In this document: positions 1-9,354 of the stretch, piece after piece
How positions within the stretch are numbered: the first letter of the stretch is position 1
Layout of the letters: each line of letters opens with the position of its first letter
Source: Salinigranum halophilum
GTDB lineage: Archaea; Halobacteriota; Halobacteria; Halobacteriales; Haloferacaceae
NCBI RefSeq assembly: GCF_007004735.1
Contig: NZ_SSNL01000009.1
Location: 62,001 to 126,000 of the forward strand
Direction: 5' to 3'
DNA length: 64,000 nt
Program-made: the position numbers and the translations under genes
The notes under the pieces: model-generated
Database searches by the model: none
What the model saw: the letters and a program-made list of their open reading frames with translations, nothing else
Told to the model about the DNA's origin: nothing

Positions 1-14
1 CGAAGGCGAAGGTC

Positions 15-602
15 ATGAGCGCAACCAAATCACGGTCGACACCATCGTACAGCACAGCAGGAGGTGAATCGGGAGACATCGGGCGCGACGAGCTGTTCCA
101 CATCCTGCGGAACCAGCGCCGTCGGTTCGCGCTCCACCACCTCAAACGCCGCGACGAACCGGTCGACGTCGGCACCCTCGCCACACAGGTGGCCGCCTGG
201 GAGAACGAGATCGCCGTCGAGGAGGTAACGTCCGACCAGCGCCGCCGCGTGTACAACGCCCTGCAGCAGACGCACGTCCCCGGACTCGAGGAGTCCGGGA
301 TCGTCCACGTCGACCGCCGGGAGGTGGCGTTGACCAGTCGCGCCGAGGACCTCGACATCTACCTCGAGGTCGTTCCGGGGCGGGACATCCCGTGGAGCGA
401 GTACTATCTGGCGCTCGGGTCGGCTTCGCTGGCGGCGCTCGTGGCCGTCGGCTTGAACATCGGGCCGTTCGCGGGCGTGCCGGGCATCGCCGTCGGGATG
501 TTCGTCACCGTCGCGTTCCTCGTGAGCGCGTGTGCGAACTACTACCACCAGCACGAGAGCCTCATCGGCGCGAGTGAACGACCACCGGAACTCCGGGAGT
601 GA
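15..602 (+). CDS. DUF7344-type winged-helix membrane protein
   Basis: Predicted 195-residue protein. After a polar tail of about 24 residues comes a helix-rich, Arg-rich domain (residues 25-115, starting DELFHILRNQRRR) that resembles the haloarchaeal DUF7344 winged-helix domain. Two hydrophobic segments follow at about 130-150 and 156-175, and the C-terminus is polar. The arrangement suggests a DNA-binding-like domain tethered to the membrane, probably facing the cytoplasm; no ligand or target can be read from the sequence. It ends 6 nt before the next gene, so the two are probably co-transcribed. The ATG at 15 is the only good start in view; the upstream region lies outside the window. Confidence 0.85.
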   Translation: MSATKSRSTPSYSTAGGESGDIGRDELFHILRNQRRRFALHHLKRRDEPVDVGTLATQVAAWENEIAVEEVTSDQRRRVYNALQQTHVPGLEESGIVHVDRREVALTSRAEDLDIYLEVVPGRDIPWSEYYLALGSASLAALVAVGLNIGPFAGVPGIAVGMFVTVAFLVSACANYYHQHESLIGASERPPELRE

Positions 603-608
603 GAGCGC

Positions 609-1151
609 GTGAACCGACGCACCTGGGCCTTCCTCGCCATCGCCATCGTCGCCGCGGGCTCTCTGACTCTCGGGACCAGCGGCTTCAGCGCGGCGGAGAT
701 CGACCGCGCCGTCTCCGTCTCCGTCGCCGACGACCAGGCGTCGGGGTTCGTCCCGCTGGCCGACCCCGGTGCACAGGGAACCCATCCCGCGCCGGAGTGG
801 GTCACCGACCGGAGTCAGCTGCGCGAGGACCCCGTCACTGTCGAAGACCAGCACGTGCCGCTCTTCGTCGTGCACAACCGGTTCGAGACGCCGATGGACG
901 TCGACGCTCGCGTCGTCCGCGGTGGACTCACCGACGTCTCCGACATCGACTCGCGCTCGCTCGACCCGGGCGAGACGGAGGTGGTGAGCGGAACAGTCGA
1001 CTGTGGCGGCTACGCGGGCCCCGCGACCGTCGACCTGACCGTCACAGCCGCCACGCAGAGCGTGACGGCCCACATCGACTACCAGGTGACCGTCGTCTGT
1101 GCGAGCCAGACGCCGACACCCTCGGCGGACAGAACCTCCGACTCCGTGTGA
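609..1151 (+). CDS. Secreted or membrane-anchored haloarchaeal protein of unknown function
   Basis: 180 residues, starting with GTG 6 nt after the preceding stop. An N-terminal hydrophobic segment (about residues 6-27, preceded by Arg residues) should act as a signal peptide or membrane anchor. The rest is acidic and beta-rich, with two Cys residues in the last third that could form a disulfide outside the cell. I recognise it only as similar in style to small haloarchaeal secreted proteins with immunoglobulin-like folds. Co-transcription with the DUF7344 gene is likely from the spacing. The function is unknown. Confidence 0.75.
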   Translation: MNRRTWAFLAIAIVAAGSLTLGTSGFSAAEIDRAVSVSVADDQASGFVPLADPGAQGTHPAPEWVTDRSQLREDPVTVEDQHVPLFVVHNRFETPMDVDARVVRGGLTDVSDIDSRSLDPGETEVVSGTVDCGGYAGPATVDLTVTAATQSVTAHIDYQVTVVCASQTPTPSADRTSDSV

Positions 1152-1311
1152 CCGTTCGCTCGGCTGTCGTTGCGGCCCAACTGGCTGTGAAGAAGTCGTG
1201 GGCCGGACGCTGACCAGCGGCATGGTCGAACAGCCGTCTAGCGAGAGAGTGCAACACTGCCGACAGTACAGCCACTGAAGGTTTTTCTCGCTCCTCGTCG
1301 TCTGCTCGGCT

Positions 1312-1485
1312 ATGGTCGGTTTAAAACGGTGTTCCATCTGCGGTGAACCCCTCGGGCGGAACGACGACATGGTGAAGTGTGAGCAGTGCCACATCTGGTG
1401 TCATCGAGCATGCTTGCTGGAACGTGCGGAGAGCCACTGTCCGCGCTGTGCTGACGAGGCGTGGATCAGCGTCGTCGAGTTCTGA
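1312..1485 (+). CDS. 57-residue treble-clef / RING-PHD-like zinc protein
   Basis: Short open frame from ATG 1312 to TGA 1485 encoding 57 residues. Its cysteines and histidine follow a zinc-binding pattern: CSIC near residue 7, then CEQC, CH and C in the middle, and CPRC near residue 44. This arrangement resembles RING/PHD or B-box-like treble-clef modules, which bind two zinc ions and mediate protein or nucleic-acid contacts. Such small zinc proteins are common in haloarchaea and often missed. The gene stands alone, about 160 nt after the previous stop. The regular spacing of metal ligands is the main evidence that it is real. Partner and role are unknown. Confidence 0.75.
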   Translation: MVGLKRCSICGEPLGRNDDMVKCEQCHIWCHRACLLERAESHCPRCADEAWISVVEF

Positions 1486-1720
1486 ACACCCTGTGGGGGC
1501 GAGTGAGCCGACCCACCGGGGTCGGGGGTGAAGTCTGACACTCCGCTTCTTCGAGATACCGGTCACCCACTTTGTCCAACACTGCTCCTCTACACGTCGA
1601 AAATATGTATAGCAGCATACGATACATTACTGCGAAGCATAATTCGGGCGTGACGACCGTCGAGTGGACAGACACACGCAGTCAGTCAATAATCGAGTCC
1701 TGAACGTAATCTGAAAGAAA

Positions 1721-2895
1721 ATGTGGAATAACCGAAAACGCTCGATTCAGATTTCGACAGTACTCCGGCCAGCAGTGATCTTGATGCGTTCTATCCGAGA
1801 AAAATTTCCAACATCTGAAATAACGGAAGGTGGCAGTTCTCCGCGTGAGAACTTCAGAGGCTCGTGGGTCGTTAGTCTCTTGTCCTCAAAGGAAAGGGTG
1901 GTGCATCCCTCCGAACCGATGGGGGGGTTCACAACGTCCTTACACGAGCTTTTGATCCAGTCAGCGCGACGTCTCGCCTACGTGAGTGGATTCAGAGACG
2001 AGAGAGTACTCTCCCCCTTTCGACGTGCGTACACCTGTATTCCGCCGTGTACGGGTGTCAAGATGCCCGAATTCGGCCAATGCGAGTTTTCCATCGGTTT
2101 TTTACCGGACATAAAATCCTACAAGTACACCCATACATCTCCGAGGCGCGAACTCAACGAGGCGCTGCTGAACGTGCTCGAGTGGTCGGACATTCCCACG
2201 CGGCCAGACTTGCAGTACTACGTCGCCGACGGTTACTTCGAGGTGACCGAATCCGTACGGTGGCGGAAAATCCGCCGATACCGACTGCCACGAATCGAGC
2301 AGAGACAGGACGACCTCGTATTCGGTGCCGCGAGCCGGATGCATTCGATGGATGCCGACCTCGTCGATACGCTCCTCACTGACGGCGGAGCAACCTCCCC
2401 GAAGAAGCTCGCACGGACCATCGGCGTTCATCTCGACACGGTATACGCCTCAATACATCGACTCTCACCGCTGGTCGAACACACGTACGGCGACGTCCAG
2501 CTCGCCTCGAAATATATCGTCCAGACGGAAAGTGACCGGTACATCGATTCGGTCAAAGAGAGCATCAACAAGGGACTCGAGGGAGCACTCGATGCACTGT
2601 TCCGAGCTGAGACCCACGATGAGCGAGAGGACCCGTGGACGCGCTGGCTCGACCAGTACGGAGGAAGTATCCGTCGAGCCGAGGGTGCGGATCCCGACCG
2701 ATTGGAGGTGGGATTCAGCCCGTCGACTCTCGACGAAGCCAAACGCCTCTTGCGATCGGGAGCGCAGTGGTGGCAGAGGTTACCGGCGAGCCGCTACGCC
2801 GGTTCGGATTCGAGTTTGCACCGGTCGTGAAACTCGTCGACGAGACGAGATACGCCCCCGAGTGCTTCGCTGACGCGCTCGGAAAGCCCGGATAG
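1721..2895 (+). pseudogene. Decayed DUF7845-type winged-helix gene
   Basis: An open frame to 2830 carries, from about residue 110, a region like the C-terminal half of the haloarchaeal DUF7845 family: a segment ending NVLEW, then a winged-helix-like stretch with a DGG-x-SPKKLA motif and recognition helix, then a helical tail. The first 110 residues do not look like the normal N-terminal domain and seem to be fused debris. Near 2770 the natural C-terminus appears to continue in another frame (RRFGFEF..., ending at 2895), implying a frameshift. I therefore call it a relic. It sits beside an origin-like region, where such genes often accompany plasmids or proviruses. Family assignment is from memory of the domain pattern. 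Confidence 0.55.
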
Positions 2896-3117
2896 CGGGA
2901 CGACTGGTGAGAGGCGTCACTGTTTGAAGATGCGAAGGCGGTACAGGTTTTTGAGGTTCTTCCTATCGACGAGACGCACAAACGGTACGGGCAGTAGGAA
3001 GCGAGTACACAGAGAACTGCGTGGCCCAGTGTCGTGAGTTCCTGCATCCCTTCGTAGAGTTGGTTCTTCTCGAGTTCGTCCGGGGCGTGATCCTCAGACA
3101 CGATTTCGGGATCGGCA

Positions 3118-3246
3118 GACACACCACCGTTACGAGTGAACCACACCACCCCTGCAAGTGAACGAGGTCTAAACTGATCACACCACTCTTGCAAGTGAAC
3201 ACGAGAAATTGGGTCACATCGACGCCATCACTTGTAACGGTGGGGT
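3118..3246. repeat. ORB-like repeats, family A, 3' side of orc gene
   Basis: The 353-nt gap between 2896 and 3248 holds at least four copies of a motif with a C-rich half (ACACCAC) followed about 7 nt later by CAAGTGAA: 3118-3142, 3141-3164 and 3177-3202 on the + strand and 3225-3246 inverted. The same motif recurs on the other side of the adjacent orc gene (4538-4564 and inverted at 4747-4777). A conserved motif flanking an Orc1/Cdc6 gene in opposing orientations is the usual sign of origin recognition boxes. Confidence 0.75.
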
Positions 3247-3248
3247 AG

Positions 3249-4475
3249 CTATGCGACGTTGTTCATCGATGCGATTTCCCGAATCGCTTCGAGTTCGTTG
3301 TCCAATAGGAGAACGTCAGACATCGCTTCGATCGCACTCGTGAACGAGACATCCAATTCGTAGCTGTAGTAATTACCACGTGATCCGCTCCGGTTCTCGT
3401 AGGCCGACAGAATTCCGAGCATCCGGAGGTCAGACAAATGATTATGCACGGACCGCTGGGCGAGCGAGTCGGTACCAGAGGAATCGCAGAGGTTGATGTA
3501 TTCTTCGTACACTTCTCGAGTCCGACATGGCGTCTCTTGCTTGGCGGTTTTCGAGATAACCGCCAGCAGGGTGAGTCGTCCGTGCGTGGTCAGTTCGCGC
3601 ATTCCCTCCTCAACTCGCTCCTGGTCGAGTCGCGAACGGGCTGCTTCGACGTGTCCACGTTCGATGAGGTCCGAATCGCGATTTTCAGCGATCTCGCCGG
3701 CCAATCGGAGGAGGTCGAGTGCCTGCCGAGCGCTTCCACTATCGCGAGCAGCAAGTGCGGCACAGAATTTTAACACTCCCTCTTCAACAGCGTCCTCGGC
3801 GATTGCGTTTTCCGCCCGAGATTCGAGGATGTTCTGGAGTTCTGGAGCGTCATACGGTGGGAATTGAAGTTCTCGTTCACAGAGCGTATCTTGAACACGA
3901 GGGTCAAGCTTCTCGCGAAATTTGAAATCGTTGCTGATCCCGATGACCCCGACCTTGGTCGAATCAAGGTTGTTGTTAGCTCGTGCTCGTGGGAGTTCAT
4001 ACAATAACTCGTCACGGCCACCGATCGAGTCGACCTCGTCCAAGACGATCAGAATCGTTCCGCCAATCGTCTCAAGTTCCTTGTACAGCTTTTTGAAAAC
4101 GGTTTGCTGAGGGTACCCGGTCGAGCTGATTTCACCACCAGTCGGTCGGAGTTTGTTCACGAGTTCAACAGCGACCTGATAGGAGGAGTTCAGCGTCTTG
4201 CAATTCAACGAAATAACTGAGAGGTCGACGTCATCATAATCTGCCACGTCGTCTTGGAGTCTATCGAGAAGGTAGTCAGTGACGGCAGTCTTCCCGACAC
4301 CGGTGTTCCCGTAGAGGAAGATATTGTTCGGTTCCCAGCCGTCGACAACCGGTTGGAGCGCGTGCATGTACTGCTCGATCTCTTCGTCCCGCTCCTCAAT
4401 TTGGTCGGGTTGATAAGACTCACCAAGGGCGTCTTTGTTGCGGAAAATGTTTTGCTTCCGCTCGAATCGACGCAT
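3249..4475 (-). CDS. orc: Orc1/Cdc6-family replication initiator (copy 1)
   Basis: 408-residue AAA+ ATPase that binds origin repeats and recruits the MCM helicase. Walker A is GNTGVGKT (residues 56-63), Walker B LDEVD (145-149), a sensor-1-like stretch GVIGISND follows, and a C-terminal winged-helix domain occupies about the last 110 residues. The N-terminus (FRNKDALGESYQPDQI) matches the haloarchaeal accessory-Orc subfamily shared with copies 3 and 4 in this window. The ATG at 4475 lies about 26 nt from a TATA-like box at 4498-4505, so a leaderless transcript is likely. Family-A repeats flank the gene on both sides, and one abuts the TATA box, suggesting autoregulation. Confidence 0.93.
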   Translation of the reverse strand: MRRFERKQNIFRNKDALGESYQPDQIEERDEEIEQYMHALQPVVDGWEPNNIFLYGNTGVGKTAVTDYLLDRLQDDVADYDDVDLSVISLNCKTLNSSYQVAVELVNKLRPTGGEISSTGYPQQTVFKKLYKELETIGGTILIVLDEVDSIGGRDELLYELPRARANNNLDSTKVGVIGISNDFKFREKLDPRVQDTLCERELQFPPYDAPELQNILESRAENAIAEDAVEEGVLKFCAALAARDSGSARQALDLLRLAGEIAENRDSDLIERGHVEAARSRLDQERVEEGMRELTTHGRLTLLAVISKTAKQETPCRTREVYEEYINLCDSSGTDSLAQRSVHNHLSDLRMLGILSAYENRSGSRGNYYSYELDVSFTSAIEAMSDVLLLDNELEAIREIASMNNVA

Positions 4476-4497
4476 GTCACCGCCTTCTCATGTCCCC

Positions 4498-4505
4498 TAT
4501 ATAAA
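4498..4505 (-). promoter_or_regulatory. TATA box of orc copy 1 abutting an ORB-like sequence
   Basis: On the minus strand this reads TTTATATA, centred about 26 nt before the ATG. The adjacent upstream bases (GGGGTGGT) are the C-rich half of an ORB-like repeat placed where the BRE should be. The same juxtaposition occurs at the promoters of copies 3 and 4. Confidence 0.6.
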
Positions 4506-4777
4506 ACCACCCCTACATCTGTTTCAAGTGAAGGGATAGACACACACCACTGTTACAAGTGAAACACTAGACTAGAAGTAGTGACTAGAACAACAGTCCA
4601 CGATTACAACTAAAGATCTGACATTTCTATGTTGGTGCTATTCGTGCTGATTCACGATCTAAAGGCTACTCCACGTCGATTTCAGCGATTCGTTCTCTCG
4701 TGCCTGTTTGCTTTCCGTTCTCTTACCCCCTTCCTCGACCCCCGGCTTCACTTGCAGCAGTGGTGTGTGTCTGTCCC
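4506..4777. repeat. ORB-like repeats, family A, upstream side of orc copy 1
   Basis: The 470-nt gap between 4476 and 4945 contains family-A copies at 4538-4564 (clear) and 4747-4777 (inverted, clear), plus a weaker one near 4505-4532. Between them lies an AT-richer stretch (about 4560-4680) that could be the duplex-unwinding element. No convincing gene is present in the gap; short open frames here lack family resemblance. Confidence 0.7.
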
Positions 4778-4945
4778 TTCACCTATCGTTCTACGAGGAG
4801 AGAATCCCGCCGTTCACGGCAGAGAGGATGTCACCAATAACGTCATCCAACCGGGGTGAAAGTAGTCCGAGAATTGGACGCTCAAATCACGAGTTGGAGA
4901 TTTACAATAGTCACACTGCCCAGTCACACTGGTCAGTATACCCGC

Positions 4946-7189
4946 TCAGTCAGCATCGAGGACCGTCTCGACGCCGTCCGAGTCGAGCCACGAACGGACG
5001 TCCATCCGGAGCTGGTCGAGCACGACGAGCACCGGGGGCAGAGTCGTGATGGCGGCCACCAGCGTGAGGAAGATGACGCCGACCGTCAGATAGCCGAAGT
5101 CCCCGATGATGGGGAACGGGGAGAGCGTCAGCGCCGAGAAGCCGAACACGGTGGTCATCCCGGAGATGGTGATGGCCTTGCCGACGCGGGCCCCGGCGGT
5201 CTCGATGGCGTCGAGGGGGTCGGCACCGCGGCGTTTCTCCTCGAAGTACCGCTCCATCACGATGACGGTGTACTCCGCACCGATTCCCACAGAGAGCGCG
5301 CCCAGCGAGGCACCGAGCGGTGAGACCCGGATGTCGAAGGCGGCCATGTAGATGTTCTGCCAGCCGACGACGAACAGCATGGGAATCAGGGGCGCGAGCG
5401 CCTTCACCGGGTCGCGGTAGTACAGGAGCAAGAGCACGAACACGGCGAGGACGCCGTACCCCGTAATCTGGTCGCGCGACTCGATCTGGTCGATGACCGA
5501 AGGGGTCGAGATGACGGCGGTCCCCGTCAGGTCTGCCTCGACGCCCGCGGGGGGCTGGCTGAGTTCGAGCGCGGACTCGATCGAGCGGATGAGCGAGAGG
5601 GTCTCCCGAGGAGTGATATCCGACTCGGCGATGACGACGATGTGGGCGTAGCCGTCGGTGTAGAACTGCTGACGGCGCTCGGGGGGGACCCGGTCGAGCG
5701 CCCGCTCGACCCCGGCCTCGGTGGCGGGAATCTCGCCACCGTTGGCGCCTGCGACGACCGTCGCCGGCGACTCGACGGCGACGATCTGGCCGCTCCCGGC
5801 GGCCGCTGCGCTGAAGCGTTCCATCCAGCGCAACGTCTCGGGGTCGCGCAGGTCGGTCCCGGAGACGATGATGTCGTAGCGGGCGGCGTCCCCGCCGCCG
5901 GAGACGGCGCGGAACTGCTGGAGATTGACGTACGCCGGGAGGTCCTGTGGAAAGAACTCCTCGAAGTCCGCGAGGGTACCGAGGCTCTCGCCGGCGTAGA
6001 ACCCCCCGACCGTGAGTAAGCCGGCGATGGCGAGGATGAGCGCCGGGTGCGAGGCGAAGAAGCGCGCCCCGCGACCGAGGAAGCGGGCGACGTCGCTCAG
6101 TTCGTCGTCATCGTCCACCGCTGGCCGGGGCGTCGTCGACTCCGCGTCGTAGCGCCAACGGACCCACAGCGTCAGGACGGGGGTGAGCAGGAAGATGCCC
6201 GTCATGAACGAGAGCATCACGCCGAGGATAGAGGTCTGAGCGAACCACTCGAACGCCGGAACGCCCAGGGTCGCGACCCAGGTGGCCCCGAAGCCGAGCG
6301 CCGCCGCGAGCATCGCCACCAGAACGGCGGGTCCGATGCCCGCGAGTGCGGCCGGGAGCGCCTCGGAGGGTGGTGCCCGTTCCAGTTCCTCCTCGTAGCG
6401 CTGGTGGAACTGCACAGAGTAGTCGATGCCGAGGCCGATGAGGATGGGGAACACCGCCGAGGTGAGCGTCGAGTTCGGGATGCCCAGATACCCCATCGCG
6501 CCGAACGTGTAGATGACGCCGACGAAGACGGCGACGATCGGGAGCAGTCGGAGCCGAACGCCGCGGAAGAGGAAGAAGAGCGCGATGACCATGAGGCCGA
6601 CGGCGAGTCCGAGCAGCTGCTGGGTGCTCTGTTGGATCAACACCGAGAGCTGCGCGGAGAACGCCGGCTGACCGGTGATGACGACCTCGGTGCCGGCGGG
6701 GAAGGCGGCCCACGACCGGGCGTCGAGCGCGTCCTCGTACACGGGCCGCTGTTCTTCCTGGGTGAGCCCCGACTCGAGGACCACGGTGACGACAGTCGAC
6801 GAACGGTCGCCGACGACGCGCTCGATCTGTGCCTGCGAGTCGGGGATGCGCCCGTACTCGGCGCGGACCTGGTCGGCGGGTGTCAACACCGACACGACCC
6901 TGTCGGCCGTCTCCATCCGTCTGTCGAACGTGTCGATCGCGCGCATCGTCGCCGGCTCCGTGACGTCGCCGCGGACGAGGACGGCCATCGTCCCGCGGTC
7001 GAAGGTGTCCTCGAAGCGTTCGAGTGTCGGGTTCGAGTCGACGAACGCCTGGTTGCCCGTCACGCTCGTGATCTGGGAGGCACCCGCGCCGGCGACGACG
7101 ATGAGGCTGACGACGACCACGAGCGTCAGGAGCGGTCGCTTCTGGATCCGGTTGCCCACGCGCGCGAAGGCGGAACGGAGGAGGTCCAT
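4946..7189 (-). CDS. RND/MMPL-family membrane transporter
   Basis: 747 residues. Two similar halves each have one hydrophobic segment, a large extracytoplasmic domain (about 40-190 and 420-560), then five membrane segments, the layout of MMPL/HpnN-type RND exporters driven by cation flux. The motif GIDYSVQFHQRYEEE in the first half and GAEYTVIVMERYFEE in the second occupy the conserved TM4 region of this superfamily. It starts 3 nt after the stop of the COG1361 gene, so the two form an operon. In archaea such pairs are thought to move lipids or small hydrophobic molecules, but the substrate cannot be read from sequence. Length is normal for the family. Confidence 0.9.
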   Translation of the reverse strand: MDLLRSAFARVGNRIQKRPLLTLVVVVSLIVVAGAGASQITSVTGNQAFVDSNPTLERFEDTFDRGTMAVLVRGDVTEPATMRAIDTFDRRMETADRVVSVLTPADQVRAEYGRIPDSQAQIERVVGDRSSTVVTVVLESGLTQEEQRPVYEDALDARSWAAFPAGTEVVITGQPAFSAQLSVLIQQSTQQLLGLAVGLMVIALFFLFRGVRLRLLPIVAVFVGVIYTFGAMGYLGIPNSTLTSAVFPILIGLGIDYSVQFHQRYEEELERAPPSEALPAALAGIGPAVLVAMLAAALGFGATWVATLGVPAFEWFAQTSILGVMLSFMTGIFLLTPVLTLWVRWRYDAESTTPRPAVDDDDELSDVARFLGRGARFFASHPALILAIAGLLTVGGFYAGESLGTLADFEEFFPQDLPAYVNLQQFRAVSGGGDAARYDIIVSGTDLRDPETLRWMERFSAAAAGSGQIVAVESPATVVAGANGGEIPATEAGVERALDRVPPERRQQFYTDGYAHIVVIAESDITPRETLSLIRSIESALELSQPPAGVEADLTGTAVISTPSVIDQIESRDQITGYGVLAVFVLLLLYYRDPVKALAPLIPMLFVVGWQNIYMAAFDIRVSPLGASLGALSVGIGAEYTVIVMERYFEEKRRGADPLDAIETAGARVGKAITISGMTTVFGFSALTLSPFPIIGDFGYLTVGVIFLTLVAAITTLPPVLVVLDQLRMDVRSWLDSDGVETVLDAD

Positions 7190-7192
7190 TCG

Positions 7193-8833
7193 TCAGTCTC
7201 GCTGTCGCTGCCAGACGAAGACGCCACCGGCGAGGACGAGGACGCCGACGCCCGCGCCGACGTAGCCGATGGGAAGTCCACCCGACGCGGCGCCGATGGG
7301 GACGCCGAACTGGAGGCCGTCGGCGAGCTTCGAGTTGCCGCTGGCGTCGTCGTAGCGCACCTCGACCGAGGCGGGGTACTGTTTCGCCATCGCGGTGCCC
7401 GACGCGGCGACGGAGAACTCCGCCGTTCGGGTCTCACCCGGCTCGAACGAGCCCAGGAAGGCGCCGTCGTCAGCCGACGAGAGCGGGTCGTTGACGAACA
7501 CCTTCGCGTTGGCGTTCGAGATCGGCTGCTCGCCGTTGTACCGGACGGTCACGGCGAGTGTCCCCTCGCCGCCCGCCGTGACGGACGTGTTGACGTCGAC
7601 GACCTCGAACGTGTCGCGCTCCGGTTCGAGCGTCACGCCGCGGCGGATGGGCTCGTCGAGGCGACGGAGGTCGCCGTCGGCGTTCTCGTACTCGACGGCG
7701 AACGACAGCGAGAGCGACCCCGGTTCGGCGTCGGCGGGGACGGCGAACGTGAACGTCGCATCCGCCGACTCACCGGGCCCGAGGTCGCCGACGGCCGCCT
7801 CTGGGCCCGTCGCCTGCAACGGCTGTGGACCCTGCACGCGGACGACGACGTTCTGTGCCGCCGCCGCTCCCGTGTTCACCACGGTCGCTCGTACGGTGGC
7901 TTCGCCCTCGTCGACGCGGAACGCGCTGGTCGAGAGGTTCCGCACGTCGAAGGTCCGTTCGGACTCGACTCGAACACCGGTAGAGAGCGTCTCGGACTGG
8001 CCGTCGAGGCCGTCTGGTGTCTCGTACGCCACGTCGACGGCGACGGGGTAGCTCCCCGGCGAGAGGCTCGCGCTCGCGCCGACCTGCACGGCGACGGAGT
8101 GGCGCTCGCCCGGCGCGAGTTCCTCGACGAACACCGACTGCGAGCCGCGTGGCTGGCTCGGCTGGCCGAAGAAGAGGTCGTCGCTCTGCGTCGAGAGCGA
8201 GACGGTCGCCTGCCGCGCCGTCTCCGTCCCGACGTTCTCGAGGTCGAACCGGAGCGTCCCGGTGTCGCCAGCGACGACCGGGTCGGTCTCGCCGGGGACC
8301 ACCTCGAACCGGGGTTCGCGCTCGACGACGAGTTCGACGGTCATCGTCTCCCGGCGGAAGGAGTCGGCGTAGTTGACGTCGGAGTAGCCCGGCGGGGAGA
8401 GGCTCTCGGAGTAGTCCGCGCTGCGGGTGTACGAGTAGGCGACTTCGACGGGAATCTCGTAGGTTCCGGGTTCGAGCGACTCACCCGTCTCCAGCCGGAA
8501 GGAGGCCGCCGCGACCGAGCCGTCGGGGAGGCTCCCGAGCGTGACGGTCCCCGACCGCACCTCGATGGGTGCGTTGATCTGTTCGTCGAGCACCGTGACC
8601 GAAACGCCGCGGGCGGTCTTGATGCGCTGTTCGAGCGCCGCGGGGCCCCCGCGGTCGAGCGAGCCATCGTTCGTGACGGCGATGTTCAGCGTACTTCGTT
8701 CACCAGGGGCGATACGGTTGTCCTGTACCGAGAGGCTCAGCTCCGGCTGTCCCGTGACCTGCTCGGCGGCGACCGGCTGTGCGCCGGCGAGGAGGGAGAA
8801 GACGACAAGCACAGCGAGAAGTCGTGCCTTCAT
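7193..8833 (-). CDS. COG1361-type secreted protein with C-terminal anchor
   Basis: 546 residues. A signal peptide at the N-terminus ends near VAAEQ (about residue 25). The body is several CARDB/NEW3-like beta domains with repeated phrases such as LxPGExxT and VxNxG, and the C-terminus has one transmembrane helix (about 518-540) followed by a short basic tail (QRQRD). Proteins of this COG1361 type sit on the outer face of the membrane and are repeatedly encoded next to MMPL-type exporters, as here (3-nt gap). A role as extracytoplasmic partner of the transporter is an inference from that pairing. An array of 13-nt iterons lies 112-189 nt upstream and may control it. Confidence 0.87.
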   Translation of the reverse strand: MKARLLAVLVVFSLLAGAQPVAAEQVTGQPELSLSVQDNRIAPGERSTLNIAVTNDGSLDRGGPAALEQRIKTARGVSVTVLDEQINAPIEVRSGTVTLGSLPDGSVAAASFRLETGESLEPGTYEIPVEVAYSYTRSADYSESLSPPGYSDVNYADSFRRETMTVELVVEREPRFEVVPGETDPVVAGDTGTLRFDLENVGTETARQATVSLSTQSDDLFFGQPSQPRGSQSVFVEELAPGERHSVAVQVGASASLSPGSYPVAVDVAYETPDGLDGQSETLSTGVRVESERTFDVRNLSTSAFRVDEGEATVRATVVNTGAAAAQNVVVRVQGPQPLQATGPEAAVGDLGPGESADATFTFAVPADAEPGSLSLSFAVEYENADGDLRRLDEPIRRGVTLEPERDTFEVVDVNTSVTAGGEGTLAVTVRYNGEQPISNANAKVFVNDPLSSADDGAFLGSFEPGETRTAEFSVAASGTAMAKQYPASVEVRYDDASGNSKLADGLQFGVPIGAASGGLPIGYVGAGVGVLVLAGGVFVWQRQRD

Positions 8834-8944
8834 TGGTTTCGCTCCGAACGCACTGATTGTAAAAGCTACTCAATCCGTTTCAATCGACGAACGGTTTGTT
8901 CGGCAGCGGGGACCGTCAGGCGGGGCGTGTGGATATGACGAAAT

Positions 8945-9022
8945 AGTTTGACTAAACAGTTTGACTAAACAGTTATAATGAATAGTTTGACTAGACAGTA
9001 CAACTAAACAGTCTAATTATAC
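8945..9022. repeat. Array 1: six tandem 13-nt iterons AGTNNNACTNNAC
   Basis: Six head-to-tail units with an exact 13-nt period begin at 8945, 8958, 8971, 8984, 8997 and 9010. The first two are identical (AGTTTGACTAAAC), units 4 and 5 differ at one and three positions, and units 3 and 6 are more diverged. Each unit holds the small dyad AGT-N3-ACT. A second array with the same period and consensus lies at 12994-13058, just upstream of parA. Possible roles are a centromere for the ParA operon or an operator for the RND operon at 8833. It is a clear repeat; the function is inferred. Confidence 0.9.
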
Positions 9023-9086
9023 AGGAGAGTTGAGCAGTGACACTGGACGGGCGGAGCGTCACATTCGGCAGACGGCGGGGACGTGC

Positions 9087-9290
9087 TCACGCGTTTCGGA
9101 GTCGGAGGAGGTCGACGACGGTCAACACGAACCCGATCATCCACACCGAGAAGAGCGACAGGTACGCGGCGTAGCTGAGCGTGCCGTCGGGGAGGGCGAA
9201 GCCGACGAGCGCGAGCGCGACCATCGCGACGGCGGTGAGCGCGTTGCGGCGCGTGAACACGACGCGTCCGAGGTCGTCGACAGCACTCAT
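9087..9290 (-). CDS. Small two-helix membrane protein
   Basis: 67 residues with two hydrophobic helices (about 17-35 and 40-60) and a short charged N-terminus containing RRN. It is probably an integral membrane protein of the haloarchaeal type with no assigned function. An IS608-like element begins 26 nt upstream of its ATG. Removing the element puts this gene about 41 nt downstream of the small membrane protein at 11323-11586, so it is likely the last gene of the ParA operon, now separated. The insertion has probably altered or replaced its promoter. Confidence 0.7.
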   Translation of the reverse strand: MSAVDDLGRVVFTRRNALTAVAMVALALVGFALPDGTLSYAAYLSLFSVWMIGFVLTVVDLLRLRNA

Positions 9291-9354
9291 GCGAGCCGAT
9301 TCGCCCGCCCGTTACAAAAAAATCGAGGCGAAAGCCTCGCCCTTCAGGGCGTCA

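Noticed and set aside
4629-4859. Small plus-strand open frame between orc copy 1 and the RND gene
   Set aside because: It overlaps an ORB-like repeat and has no recognisable features.
6047-8938. A very long open frame on the plus strand opposite the RND/COG1361 operon
   Set aside because: It is an antisense shadow: GC-rich codons leave few stops, the translation is Arg/Asp/Glu-rich without domain pattern, and the minus strand has convincing membrane and signal sequences.
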